In this document: one piece after another, positions 23,641 through 35,706 of the stretch
How positions within the stretch are numbered: position 1 is the first letter of the stretch
How the letters are laid out: each line of letters starts with the position of its first letter
Origin: Cydia pomonella
Taxonomy: Eukaryota > Arthropoda > Insecta > Lepidoptera > Tortricidae
DNA length: 64,000 bases
Reading direction: 5' to 3'
NCBI RefSeq assembly: GCF_033807575.1
Contig: NC_084724.1
Coordinates: forward strand, 11,151,228-11,215,227
Program-made: the position numbers and the translations under genes
Notes under the pieces: generated by a model
Seen by the model: only the letters and a program-made list of their open reading frames with translations
Told to the model about the DNA's origin: nothing
The model's database searches: none

Positions 23641-23848
23641 GCACTACGATATAATACCTACTGCACCTTAAATCCATACTCAAACAATTTACTGAAAATT
23701 AACATTTGAAACATTTCCGCCTCACCCAACGAACGCTTAAACTAGTGCCCCTAACAGCGAGTACAACACGTGATACTCATAATTCACATAGACGTAAATC
23801 GACCGGGATATAAACCGTGATTACCTTTTTCAATTGTTAAAAAAAACT

Positions 23849-23955
23849 TGTTGTGTTGTTGTTATTATTGTTGTTGTTGTTGTGTGTTATTTTGTGTTGT
23901 GTTGTGTGTTTGTTGTTTTGGTGTTGTTGTATTGTTGTTGTTGTTGTTTTGTATT
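23849..23955. repeat. (TTG)n-rich microsatellite
   Basis: An impure run of TTG with ATT and TGTG interruptions. It lies within a stretch (about 23785-23980) that is absent from block B, between homologous flanks. Confidence 0.8.
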
Positions 23956-24069
23956 GTTGAACCGTGAATCATTCAAAACTGTTATCATAATCCACATGTT
24001 CCACATCACATTAACTTAAACAATAACTGTGTCGTCGCTAAATCTATGTGTAATCAGGTGTCAACTGCA

Positions 24070-24076
24070 TATAAAA
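24070..24076 (+). promoter_or_regulatory. TATA box of the Kazal gene at 24133
   Basis: TATAAAA, 63 bp before the ATG. The surrounding 120 bp is almost the same in block B, where the box is at 35645-35651, so the core promoter was duplicated with the gene. Confidence 0.7.
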
Positions 24077-24132
24077 CTATTTTTTATGAAGAAATCAAGT
24101 TGTTTTCTTGAGTCCGCCGACCCGATACCATC

Positions 24133-27100
24133 ATGAAGATCTTTCTAGGTAAGTGTAATCCAAAATTTATTAGCGATCAGGACTATGGTATTTAACCATA
24201 GGTAAGACAATAGCATATTTACTAGTGGAATTACCACAACTTATGGAGTGTGGAATAAAAGAAGGAACATCTCTGTATGAAAAGTGTCCATCAAAAAACA
24301 TTAAATAGGCGGCGCCACAATACACCGAATTAAAATGTCATAGACCTAGTATTTATATAGATGTTCTATACGCGTACACCGGTGAGGGACAGAACATACG
24401 CAATGCGACAAAGTTAAAAACACATTTTAACATTCCTGACAACATACCCAAAACAACCTACGTAATTTGGTCGGGTTATTTGTTGCCCCTCCCCCATTTC
24501 ATCTCTATAATATTATACCTCTATGGTTCATGTAATCCATGAGCCTACCTAGCGCCACCGGAGAGATTAGGAACTATTATTTAAACCTGAAAGCTGGTCA
24601 CTTTTGCAATAGTTCTGCCTTAAGAGATTTTCCTCCTTTTAATTCCACACTTCATACCACGACTGCTTTAGCAGTGTCGAACTGACATATTTGCTAACGT
24701 TTGCGTAACTTACTTTCTATACATCTCGCTCGCACTAATATTCGAGTAAGAGCGAGATGCATGGAAAGTAAGTTACGCACACGCTAGCGAACATGTATGT
24801 ATGTATGTACGTATAAACTCTTTATTGTACAAAAGACAAAATATAAATATGGCACAGGATAAGTAGTACAAAGGCGAACTTATCCCTTTAAGGGATTTCT
24901 GGCAGTTAACCTTTGAGTAGATAATTAACACAATAATTAACATGTCAGTGTCAAACTGATGTTAAATAGCAGTATAGTAAACACCCCTATAATGGAACAG
25001 GCACCAGTAATGAAATGGTATAGACAAATCCTGTAAAACAAGTATTTACCATCAGTTCTTAATCGCTGCCAATATTTTACCAAAACCAAGAGCCAATAGC
25101 TGCTTAAGTCTAATTTTTCATTGATATTTGTTATTTTCAAAACGAATGACGCCATACATACCATGACTGGAGCAAAAAACCACAGTTTTAATTGGTTAAT
25201 AATATTGAAACCAATTGCAGTAGCTTTCATTAAATACATAGAAAACATAAAGGACGAATTGGACATTCAACTTTAAAAAGCGTAAAGCGGTAGAAATTTT
25301 ACAGGTGTCGATGAAATATCAAAAATACTCCAAATTTTCTTTTAAATGATCCATGATTGGTCCCGTTAACATACAGGTAACATTATTTAAGTGATACAAG
25401 GTACCTATGATTATTTATTTATTTAATATTTACACACAGAAATCCAGTTTAAAATTAATACACTGTGAAATGACAATTCCATACTATAAGTATGTACAAC
25501 TATGATTGTATTAAAACACTTTTAAAACACTAGATTCCCTTTAATCCATCATCTCACAAAATCTCAAGCATTTCTTACACACATCCGCTCATCTACCCGC
25601 AAGCAGGTCACATTCCGGGTACGTCCTTAAACTACGTCCGTAAGAGAGGTATGGGCATTGTGAATGTCATCTCGCTTTGTGTGGTAGGGCACAGCCAGTG
25701 GATGTCATTCCAGATCTAGAGCAGAGTCCAATTGGGGAAGTACCTTCACCTTACAGAAAACAGCAGCCCAATAACACTAGACCCTACTCATAGTGTTGTG
25801 TTCCTGCCGGTAAGGTTGCCAGAGCTCAACGAGGGGGGCGGGTTTAGGGTCGGCAACGCGCATGTAACTCCTCTGGAGTTGCAGGCGTACATAGGCTACG
25901 GAGACTGCTTACCATCAGGCGGGCCGTATGCTTGTTTGCCACCGACGTAGTATAAAAAAAAAACCGGTGCTGAAACTAGGAGCGCATTCAGCAGGGTCAG
26001 GGCATGAGGGATGGACGAGTTTCTATGCGCCACCGTGCGTGCCGTTGGCACTGCTAACAGAGGCCGCACTCGCGGTCTGAGGGTTATCTTTTTTAAATCA
26101 GGAACAAAGAACCTCACTAGCCTCTCTACCAGTTCCGGATAGTCCGAGTCACCGCGCAGGACCCGATATGCTTAGCATTATGTAATAAATAAATAAATAA
26201 ATATTATAGGACATTATTACACAAATTAACTAAGTCCCACAGTAAGCTCAATAAGGCTTGTGTTGAGGGTACTTAGACAACGATATATATAATATATAAA
26301 TATTTATAAATACTTAAATACATAGAAAACACCCATGACTCAGGAACAAATATCCATGCTCATCACACGAATAAATGCCCTTACCAGGATTTGAACCCGG
26401 GACCATCGGCTTCGTAGGCAGGGTCACTACCCACTAGGCCAGACCGGTCGTCAAAAGCTATGTACATGATTATAGTCATTTCTAATATGATATTTTACTC
26501 TAACAACAACTATGAGCTCACAAATAAAATCTTGGCCTCCAAAAATGTCGTCGAATTTAACTTTACCATGGAAAACATTTTTTTTTTGTTTTGCGATTTT
26601 AGGTTATGACTTGCTACCAGTAATTAGTACAGTCGCATAGTACAGTCAGCATCAATGTACCGGATGAAATAACGCGCCAAAAGTATCTAATATTCCGGAT
26701 AACTTTTCCAAATATAGATCAATCTCTAAAATTCACGTTCAAAAGTATATATTTTACAGTCTTAGTTGTTCTACATATAGATCCATCACTGTTTGTTAAG
26801 CTGTTACAGAATGTATCACCAGTATCACCTAAACATATCACCCCATATATTTCACTATAAACCTTAGGACCTGTTTCACAATGTCCAAGTAAGGTGTTGG
26901 ATAGCTAATAATTAACTGCCAGATAATACTACCTGCAAAACTAGAACTTTATGTGCCAGTTCAGCTAATTTGATTTTTTTTTTAAATATCTAAACTACTA
27001 CATTTACTAACTATGACATTTAGTTTCTTTGAACGTACCCATACGCCGGAGTTAACGGAATTCAATAAAAACACGTTTATATTTTAAGAAACTTGTGTTC

Positions 27101-28986
27101 TAGCTGTTAAATGTTGCATTTAAAATAACCCTATTTGTTTTTCTTACAGTGGCTTTTGTGATTGCCCTTCTAGCGGCGGCATTTATTTACGTCGAAGCAG
27201 CCAGTTGTATTTGCACTTTTGAGTATCAACCGGTATGCTCCATACATAACATCACATATGGAAATAATTGCTCGTAAGTCACCAATGTTATTATTATATC
27301 AGTTCCCAAAGGCGGCGCTAGGCGTGGGCGACGTGGGCCACCGCCTACGGCCTCGCAGTCCGAGGGGCCTTGCGCCTCAAATACATATAACTGGGAAGCA
27401 ACGTAAAAAATATTCGTTATTGCTTGCGCCACCAGAGGGCCTCGCTAAATGTACCTTGCCCACACTAAATTTTGGTCTTGCCCCGCCACTGTCAGTTCCG
27501 TCAGTTAACACGGTGGTAATCATCATATCAAAAGAAAAAAAAAAGTAAGCAGCGTACTACTAACTAAATTTAAAAACACAATACAGAAAAAGTAAAGTAA
27601 TGAATAAGAAATAAATTTAATATGTACAAACAGATATAGTAATGATGATTCTTAAGTAATGACAAACAAGATAGTACACAGTGCTGTATTGTCTTGTTTG
27701 CCATTGCTATTAATATTAACAGCTGTAGATAGCTAACAGATAAAGAACCTTTTCATCACACTTGCTCGAAAAAGTTCTTATTTCATGCAAGTGTACTGAA
27801 GGATGAAGGCATATTTTGTTTCCGCGGGAGTTATGGATTATGAAAAAAAGCTATAACTCCCTAGGGAGTTATAGCGTTTTATTTTGTCAGTTTTTCATAC
27901 AAACCAAGTAGCATAAATGGGTTTTACTTTAAAAATACTAACGTTTATAATTTATATTTTTGTTTATGTTTAAAATTAAATAATTCGATTAATTTAACAG
28001 CCGTTTAAAATATTTTTCCATAATTATTAATGGTGGCTGAATGCCGAATAGGTCTGTGCCCTCGATGCTAACCTGTCAAGAAATTACAAAATGGCGGACG
28101 AATGTTTGATATGTCACCGTATTTAAGAATTATTTCGTTTTTTAAATTTAGTTTTTTCTTCGCAAGTGTGATGAAGAACATTGTGTGTGACTCCGGGGGT
28201 AAGAATATTGCAAACTCGGGTCTTTAATTCCCTCCAGCCTGCGGCTGTCGGGAATAATCACCCTCGTATCCAAAGTTTCACTTACTCCCCTCGTTGCACA
28301 ATGTACTATTACCTAATGTTATTTGGAGCCTCGTCTGCCAACAAACCATACTCTGGTTTGGCGGAAGATATGATTTAGTTTTAAGGTTTGTTTTATGAAT
28401 AAACATTTATTTCATTTCATTTATTTCTTTTAAAGAATATATATGTTAGAGTTAGACTATTGTCGGTGGCGCGATTTCCATGTGTGTCGGTCAACTGCCT
28501 TCTCTTTCACTCGCCTTGACAGCCTGATACGATACGACGTTTTCCGTTGTTTGATTCATGTACGGTCACGTCTGAAAATATCGATACGAAAAAAGTGCCA
28601 AAAATATATATACACAACTTTATTGCCCATATATTAAGGTAGTGTATACATATTTTTGTCACTATTTTCGTATCGATATTTTCAGACGTGACTGCACGCT
28701 CTCCTTGGTCTCCCCTTCGTTCTTTTTGCTTCAAGATGATAATTGACGAACGCTTCTCCACATGAACGTTGTCCCCATACTCCTCTCTGAATATAGACTT
28801 TATGGTAAATATCCTACTACTCTCCTCGTCATTTTACAGCATCGACCAGTGTAAAAATAGAATCGTAGTCAATGTTTGAATTATGATTGGTTACATAACG
28901 CATGTTTATTTTTCAGGAGAATTTGTGCGGGCGATCCATACTGGAAAGACGGGTCCTGTGATGGAAGCGGAGGGGTACAATACTAG
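24133..28986 (+). CDS. Secreted Kazal-type inhibitor-like peptide, 69 aa
   Basis: The exons are 24133-24148 (donor GTAAGT), 27150-27273 (acceptor CTTACAG, donor GTAAGT) and 28917-28986 (acceptor TTTTTCAG, stop TAG), with phases 1 and 2. The product begins MKIFLVAFVIALLAAAF, a signal peptide probably cut after VEA. The domain is C-I-C-x7-C-x10-C-x3-C-x10-C, including TFEYQPVCSIHNITYGNNC and a Gly-rich tail after C6. P1 is Phe (CTF), which by family rules would suit a chymotrypsin-like protease. It is the second gene of block A and 3 kb of transposon debris fills intron 1. The sister gene at 35707 shares promoter, exon layout and most residues. All six Kazal cysteines are present. Confidence 0.88.
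24250..24510 (-). mobile_element. Repeat fragment in intron 1
   Basis: CGACAAAGTTAAAAACACATTTT and AATTTGGTCGGGTTATTTGTTGCC are the reverse complement of parts of 44460-44690 and 61740-61970. All three are copies of one non-coding repeat. Confidence 0.6.
24688..24793. mobile_element. Short fold-back MITE
   Basis: GCGTAACTTACTTTC ... CATCTCGCTC pairs with GAGCGAGATGCATGGAAAGTAAGTTACGC on the right, around a loop at about 24735-24750. It lies inside intron 1 of the gene at 24133. Confidence 0.75.
24810..24930 (-). mobile_element. LINE 3' tail fragment
   Basis: The segment CTCTTTATTGTACAAAAGAC with GGCGAACTTATCCC is the reverse complement of the tail family ending GCAATAAAGGTTAAATAAA at 45010-45085. 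Another minus copy is at 36255-36350. It is non-coding. Confidence 0.5.
25590..25975 (+). mobile_element. Common lepidopteran repeat ending in poly(A)
   Basis: The stretch with GGCAACGCGCATGTAACTCC, CATCAGGCGGGCCGTATGC and ACGTAGTATAAAAAAAAA ends in an A-run. Its 3' part recurs in reverse at 46385-46470 and 63700-63845. It is a retroposon tail in intron 1 of the Kazal gene at 24133. The partial frames in it are chance. Confidence 0.6.
26184..26455 (-). mobile_element. tRNA-derived SINE, copy 4
   Basis: A full-length reverse-complement copy with the head at 26385-26455, including GGATTTGAACCCGGGACCAT (inverted box B). It sits in intron 1 of the Kazal gene at 24133. Confidence 0.88.
28040..28310. 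mobile_element. MITE related to 19745-20360
   Basis: ACCTGTCAAGAAATTACAAA through GACTCCGGGGGTAAGAATATTG and on to CCCCTCGTTGCACAAT repeats the right half of the element in the other gene's intron 1, including the terminal TTGTGCAACGAGGGG (here inverted). It lies in intron 2 of the gene at 24133. Confidence 0.65.
28559..28698. mobile_element. Fold-back MITE (ACGTCTGAAAATATCGATACG arms)
   Basis: The left arm GTCTGAAAATATCGATACGA pairs with TCGTATCGATATTTTCAGAC on the right. The outer bases pair imperfectly. About 140 bp, in intron 2 of the gene at 24133. Confidence 0.8.
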
Positions 28987-29025
28987 AGGCCTGCTCGGCT
29001 ACTTATTTACCTACTGACAGCCTTC

Positions 29026-30083
29026 TAAGGAGTGGTTCAGAAAAAAAGTAGCAGCACATTATTATTATTATTATTTGTATGTCTCTTACAAATTCTCGGG
29101 ACCATGGGGTCCCGGGCATTTTGAAGGCGTGCGTGGGGCCGAAGCCAACACGTAGATGCACCTTGTAATAAGACAATTTACTCTAAAAGTAATGTGACAC
29201 CAACCGACGATTATCCCTGTTCACACTATAGCAGTGCACCCAAGGACAAGCCCCGGTTAGTGTTGTAAGGACTATTGTAAGAAAAAGGTACAAAAAAAAA
29301 CCGGGCTATTGGGTTGAGTTGCTATTATTATTATTTTATTTTTTATTTTTTTAATATTATAGGACGTTATTACACAAATTGACTAAGTCCCACAGTAAGC
29401 ATTTTAATTTTTTGTAGTAATCCGTACATACTATACTAGACAATTAAATGCAATCGTATTTAAAATAAAAGGGCGAATTAAAGTGTTCGCCTTTTATATT
29501 ACATGTCTCTTAAGACTTTTGGAACAGCATCTTCTGAGAGAATTTATGAGGTGTTTCTCATGAACATAGCATTTTCTTTAAGTTTGATAAGCTATTTAAT
29601 ACATTATAAAATTGTCTTTATGTTCGATATTGCACTTTTTTGATTTGACTTCACTTTGAGGTAGTTACATGGAATTTCCATTTTTGTGTATTTGCGATTT
29701 TTACAGAAATTTGTCTCTCATAGAAAAACCTTTGTCAGAGGTTAGATTGGAGAGACTTCCTGACTACCGAAGATGAACTCCAGTTTATTGGTATAATTTA
29801 CTCGTAAGATAATATTCCTTGTTGTGAAAATAGAAATTCAAATGTGGCATTGCATTGTAGAAAACGGCAGGTGAATATTGTCAAATTGTGTTGTACAAAA
29901 AGTTACGAAGTACATTGCAATAAAAATGAGAAAACTCAAACAATCTGATATTTCTCAATATGATTTTATTGTTATTATATAGTATTTTATCTACAGATTA
30001 CTGAAAAAAATAAACTGCTTCATAGTTAGTAAAAAGAATGTACTAGATAATTCACTGCCACTTTTTTACTGAACCACTCCTTA
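29026..30083. mobile_element. TA-flanked TIR element in the 3' flank of a Kazal gene
   Basis: The ends are AGGAGTGGTTCAGA and TACTGAACCACTCCT. About 27 bp of inverted repeat is visible with two mismatches. TA precedes and follows (29026-29027, 30082-30083), as in Tc1/mariner-type insertions. The flanks rejoin to CCTTCTAATTAAGATT, which closely matches the uninterrupted CCTTCTTATTAAGATT in block B at about 37720. Inside are two older insertions: the repeat shared with 2718-2996 (29050-29335) and a SINE tail (29355-29400). No transposase frame is left. Confidence 0.8.
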
Positions 30084-30287
30084 ATTAAGATTATAAACAA
30101 ATAAACATTAAAAAAAGAAAAAATCTTTCACTGACTACAAATTAAAGCCCAAACATTGAGATGAATAGCGTTCAACAACACTATAAGATAAATTTACGAG
30201 AAAATCAGATATCACTATAAGTAGCTCATCGTGCAAATCGTGTTGTGTACGATGAACTATAACTAACCAACAAACAAGGGAGGGTTA

Positions 30288-30432
30288 GGGTCCAGGAGGG
30301 AACAGTGGCTCGGTAGAAACAAGCCTGGTACATAGGCCCACTCAAACCTAATTTCAAAACGAGAGCGATATTTGGGCAACTGGGCCATTGTTCGAGCTAA
30401 GCCACTGTTTCCGCCTTGACCCTAATTACTTA
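30288..30432. mobile_element. Imperfect fold-back element
   Basis: GTTAGGGTCCAGGAGGGAACAGTGGCT pairs with AGCCACTGTTTCCGCCTTGACCCTAA with a few mismatches. It is about 145 bp and non-coding. Confidence 0.6.
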
Positions 30433-33071
30433 GGGTCTCATATTTTGAATACTTAGGTAGCTCTCAAAACGAACACGAACATGATAAACCCTTTATAGGA
30501 CACACTTAAATATAATATGCCGAAAATTACATATCCTGTTACATCTCTTGATTTTTTTTCTTATGTAGAATTATTAGCACTTCACACTGGCTGGCCCATA
30601 GAGAAATAAGTAAGCATAAAGTGTCCACTCCATACTCGTACATCAATTTTCTTACCAAAACGCCACATCGCCAACTGGTCCCGTAGTTTTGGCATTTCTG
30701 TTAACCCTTCAAAGTGCCAAGCCATCATTGTGGAGAGCTCGCGTCAACTCTTCAAGTTGGAAGCTGTTCCAGTCACACCGATCGTGTTTGATGGCTCAGC
30801 GATCGTGGTCTCTAATCAGGTGAAGGATCTCGGCCTTGTTATTGACAAGAATTTTTCGTAGGACACCTCACGGAAGTAACTTGTAAGGTCACTGCAACAT
30901 TACGCTTCTTAATATTTGAAATGTAAAATAGTTATTTGTACAACAAGAGAGGAAAGTTTGATATTTCTTCGAGTGCTTGTTTTGAGTCCCGTGCAAGCGA
31001 AAGATTCTATAATTTAGAATCTTGAGCGTAGTAAGGGACTCAAAAGCGCACGAGATGTAAATAACTTTGATCTCGTGTAGTACACAAAATTTTTCACGTC
31101 AGTCAGCCATCAAAAAATACAACCTGAAAAAATGTAACCCAGACGGACGGATAAATATTTCACTCATGTTTTCTGAAGGTATTCTAACAATTAACTATAA
31201 TTACCGCAATAAAACAAAATGAAAGAAATTTCAATAAAATAATACGAAAATAATGAATTAACGAACATCAATTGACAGTTCAATCGACAACTTTTTTTTG
31301 TAAAAAAAAAAACTATGCAAGATCCGGTCCGAATTGCGGATACTACTATTTGTCAACTATAGTAGAGATCGTTAAAAGTAGTTAAGTAGAATTATTTACT
31401 GCGTAACAATTGCGTAAATTTGTATAAGTTCATTGTTTTGATTGTATAATAAAATACGTAAAATATGGTGTTTTTATTAAATTTTAAACTTTTATTTCAT
31501 TAATTAATTATTACGAATGAAGACTCGTAGGGTATTTTGGAACGATGCGGTCTGACTTATTTCGGGGGTCTATTATAAACCGTCAATATACCGTTGAATT
31601 ACGTATGCACTTTTTTGTCTCTTTCTTTTTGCTAATGACGTGAAAGGGATAAAGACAATAGAATTCAAATATTTCGAACTTGTATTAGGCCCTACACGTT
31701 GAAATGACATTCGAATCTAAAGGTCACTTGAATGTTATTTTGTCTCACTCGGTGAGCAAAATGCGATTTTGCTCACTGTTTTTAAGCAGCAAATTACCCT
31801 TGTTCGAGCTGCTGACGTGAAAAAATGGTTTATATGCAAAAATATCAAACATTGAACATTTTTGGCAGTATTAAGTATTTTTTACATTTCAAATATTGTT
31901 AACGATGTGCTGATATTCCGTGTAACGGAAAACGATTATCCGGCCCGACATCGGGACTGATGTCAGGCCCGATATCGGGAAGTGTGGAAGTAATAGGCGC
32001 TTAACTGATATGATTCCAATATCGGCCTGATAGTTGTGATAAACATTATTTTCATAAGATAAATTGAGAAAATCGGAGATCATTATATAATTATAGCTCA
32101 TCGTGTACTATTTTTAGGGACCATTTCTAATGTATTAAAATAATTAGAATCTAGTTCTCTGGTCGTTCTAAAAAATGTAAAAATGTAAGCCAAATAAATA
32201 ATGAATGGCCTTGCGAAAATAATTAATATGCGTTCACGTTAAGCACTGAATTATTCTGGTACACATTTTTGGTGGTCTATTTCGCCCAATTTGTTTGATT
32301 GTTGCACGTGAAGGGAGAAGAGTAGCAAAATTCTAAACATTGCATTGTTTATTAAAATACATAAAAATGTATATAAAAAAGTACCCTTTTCAGACAAACG
32401 GCGTATAGACTGTGAAATGTTATTATTATTACAGCTTCTTTATTAGGGTCTCGTACATTTTAAAACAAAAAGAATTTTTCATTATTCTGTCTTCAGAACT
32501 ACGTACTACGTTAACAGCTAGGTCTACGTACAGATGTGGCGTATACGTATAGGATATACTCGTATGAACAAAAATCTGGTTGTTTCATGGGCCAGTGATT
32601 CCGATCCCATCCTCGTCACCAGATGGTGTGTCGCGGGGTCGGAAATCAAACAACCGTACTGCTCTGTAGCTAGTTTATTACTGGTTTGACGTGGTTCATG
32701 CGCTTACATACTCGTATATTGCAGTCTCCCACTATAGGAATGTTAATTGCAACATTTTAAAATTGCGATTGAAACTAAATCTGGGATTTGATACAAACTG
32801 AACTGGGTGGCATATTTATAAGCTTCGTTAAACATTAATGGCACTTTAAGGTACCTTTAGTATTTTGAGCATTTTGATCACACCGTATAGTACAGAACCC
32901 ATGAAATGCTAGTAGGAATATATCCACTATTTCTTCATAAAATGAGTATTTTTAATAACAACTTACCTATGACAGGGAAAAAACATTAGTTCAGCTTTAT
33001 CATAGTAAGCAACTCGTTCTTTGACAATACATACATACATTAAGTATAGTTTCCATTATATTCTGGATATC
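30433..33071. other. Intergenic DNA between Kazal blocks A and B
   Basis: I see no further Kazal exon. It holds one MITE copy at about 30928-31100 (ACAACAAGAGAGGAAAGTTTG ... GATTCT/AGAATC hairpin core), related to 33265-33440. The rest is AT-rich and unassigned. Confidence 0.45.
30928..31100. mobile_element. MITE with GATTCT/AGAATC core, copy 1
   Basis: GTTATTTGTACAACAAGAGA leads into GAGTCCCGTGCAAGCGAAAG, then a short hairpin and GGGACTCAAAAGCGCACGAGA. The copy at 33265-33440 shares the order and the hairpin. Confidence 0.65.
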
Positions 33072-34330
33072 ATGAAATACATTTATTGTAAGTTAAATCA
33101 CTATTTTCAAAACAATTTCATTCTTGATCTTTGACCATGGTGTTAATTTAACGATTATTAGAGGGAAGAACTTTAAAATGTAAAGTTTATTACTCTTTTA
33201 TATGGGAATGATTAGATAGTTTTTTGTTCTCTGATATTTTTCACTGTAGCTATGATATGGTGTTAATAGTTATTTGTGCAACAAAAGAGAAAAGTTGGTT
33301 TTTCTTGCGAGTGTTGATTTTGAGTCCCGAGTAAGCGAAAGATTCTAAGTGAGAATCTTGAGCGTAGCGAGTGACTCAAAAACACGAGATGTAAAATAAC
33401 TTTGCTCTCGTGTGACACATACATTTTTTCACCTCAGTAAAAGTGGTAGTAGTAGTGAGAACATATTAAATGTTAAAAAAATTCAACATCAAGTAAAGTT
33501 ATGCACATTTATTTACATTCATGAATGAAAGGCATCATTCAGACAAAGTAGCTTTTTAATTTAGTGAAGGCCATGAATACAGGAAATATTCCTGTATTCA
33601 TGGCCTTCACTAAATTAAAAAAGCTACTTTGTCTCACTCCCTGCAGTGACGAAAGACGCACTTTCCTCGCTCCCTGGAGTGGCGAAATTAGGCTTGTTCG
33701 AACTGCTGAGGTGAAATAGTTATTTTCAAAAGTACCCCGTTTTTGAAGTTACCCCAATGCACGTTATCTGTCGTTTTTCAGTTTTAACTTTGTTATTCTT
33801 ACTGGCTGCGTCTACATTGGCAGCGAAATGTGTATGTCATAGTTTCCTGTATGCTCCCGTGTGTTCTACCCTCGGGCATACCTTCAACAACAACTGCACG
33901 TAAGGCATCAACAACGTCCTTTATAAATGCCATTGTATTTATTATTTTTACAAGCTTTTATTTAATTTGCAATGCTTGTAATGCCGAGGTAACACTAACG
34001 GGAAACGCCGTTGATTATCGCGATAATGGAATGGTTGTTGTAAAAGGTCTAAGTTTTAGATTTTTTTTTGTTGTTTGTGTACTAATACTAGCTTACATAC
34101 CAATTTCAGCTTTCATCAGGAGGATTTTATCAGGAAGTACCCTAAGCGTTCTGATGATTATCAGTGAGTGAGTCGCTTGGCTCGTCTTTGCGGGGGCGCT
34201 ACCGTGCCTCTAGATCAATGTACTATATTTTATGTACCATTTTTTTTAAATGATTCCCTTCTCTAATATTGTTGGTTCCAGGAGGAAATGCGCAGTGGAG
34301 CCGTTTGCCTACAATGGAAGATGCAATTAA
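33072..34330 (+). CDS. Kazal-type inhibitor-like peptide, block B sister of the gene at 19608
   Basis: Exon 2 (33782-33899) and exon 3 (34282-34330, stop TAA) are intact with good splice sites, and differ from the gene at 19608 at only a few residues (KCVCHSFLYAPVC, RKCAVEPFAYNGRCN). The duplicated segment starts at 33738, just inside intron 1, so the ancestral exon 1 was not copied. Scanning upstream I found one ATG followed by exactly 13 nt and a consensus donor: 33072-33087, ATGAAATACATTTATT then GTAAGT. Joined in phase 1 it gives MKYIYFLTLLFLLAAS, a credible signal peptide. No strong TATA box precedes it. Exons 2-3 are secure; exon 1 is tentative. If it is wrong, this may be a gene fragment. 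Confidence 0.62.
33265..33730. mobile_element. MITE with GATTCT/AGAATC core, copy 2, in intron 1
   Basis: The 33265-33440 part resembles 30928-31100. Its continuation to 33715 (GAGGTGAAATAG end) holds the large palindrome at 33540-33635. It lies between the tentative exon 1 and exon 2. Confidence 0.6.
33540..33635. repeat. ~45-bp-arm near-perfect palindrome
   Basis: GACAAAGTAGC...GGCCATGAATACAGGAA is followed almost at once by its inverted copy, ending GCTACTTTGTC. The only difference I see is one extra T. There is virtually no spacer. Confidence 0.85.
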
Positions 34331-35644
34331 GAATGGATAACACGGAAATAATATCAGGACTTACATATGAGTAAAAACAAAAATTAATTATATACCGATG
34401 AAATTAATTTGTAATAAAATGTCATTTTACTTTTTTCAGGCTTCAGTTTCACCAGTCCCGTGGTCTTTAACTATATCTGTTATCAAATCTTGATCGCTGA
34501 ATTAGGCCCACTGCTCAACTCCATTGAGTTTTCTTTAAAATCAATCTTAAATTAAAAAGGGTTTTTTTGACATAACTCTTATAACGTTTTTTGTCGTATT
34601 CCATAATGTAATAAAAATATACAAATATATTATGATGTTTGATTTAAATGTATGTAAATAAAATTAAGTAGACACTTTTTTACCCTAATTAAAAAATACC
34701 GGAGATTAAATATGCAGTGTTTTTGAATATCTCAAAACAAACACGAACATCATTGTTTCAAGTTCTTCTCACGCTCTCACTGAGATAAGTGTGAGCGAGA
34801 CGGCTGTGCGTGCCCGAGACATCATATTTTTGAATTGTCATATTTATAAGTAAGTTGTAACAAAAAAAAAGTTATTAAAGAATACGATTAAAAAAAAAAA
34901 TTGCGCATTTCTAGAAGCATTTTTTATATTTTTAGCTTTTGTGATTTTAGATTGTTTGTGATTTTTTGGAAAGTCTAGAAAACAGGTTTCAAATTGAAGT
35001 AGTTACTAGAAAAAGGCCTCAAGATTGCTTAACCTTATTAATTTTGAAAAGATCTATCGACACCCGAAACTATTGAATTAAAGCAAAAACAAAATTTCAA
35101 AACAATCCATTTGACGAATTATACGAAGGTATAAATAATTGTTGTTGTTTTTATTTTACCGTTATTTTGCCATGCATGATTTATGTATCCATGCCGAATT
35201 GCGGCTTTCTACCACTAACGATCAATTTGACATGGCGAAACTATAAGGTTTTCAAAAACTCTGCTGACTGAATTTACTGCACTTTAAATCCATACACAAA
35301 CAATATACTGCAAAGTAACATTTGAAACCTTTCCGTCTCACCGAACGAACGCTTACACTACTCGTAGCACACGAAGCGGAGCGTTCGGCGGGGCGTGCAG
35401 AGTGGCGTCGGGCTCACAAGTGATGTGAGCAGCGTGCACTAAGGCGGCTCCTATACGTTTGCATTTGTTTAACATGCACGCCACACGCCCCGCCCCGCTG
35501 CACGCCCAACTTGAGCGTCCACTCAGGCCTTACACTTACAGCGCGTATACACGTGATACTCATAATCCACATGTTCCACATCACATTATTTTAAACAATA
35601 ACTGTCTCGTCGCTAAATGTATGTGTAATCAGATGTCAACTGCA

Positions 35645-35651
35645 TATAAAA
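35645..35651 (+). promoter_or_regulatory. TATA box of the Kazal gene at 35707
   Basis: TATAAAA, 62 bp before the ATG, in a promoter stretch shared with block A (TGTCAACTGCATATAAAACT in both). Confidence 0.7.
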
Positions 35652-35706
35652 CTATTTTTATGAAGAAATTAAGTTGTTTTCTTGAGTTTGCAGACCCGAT
35701 ACCATC

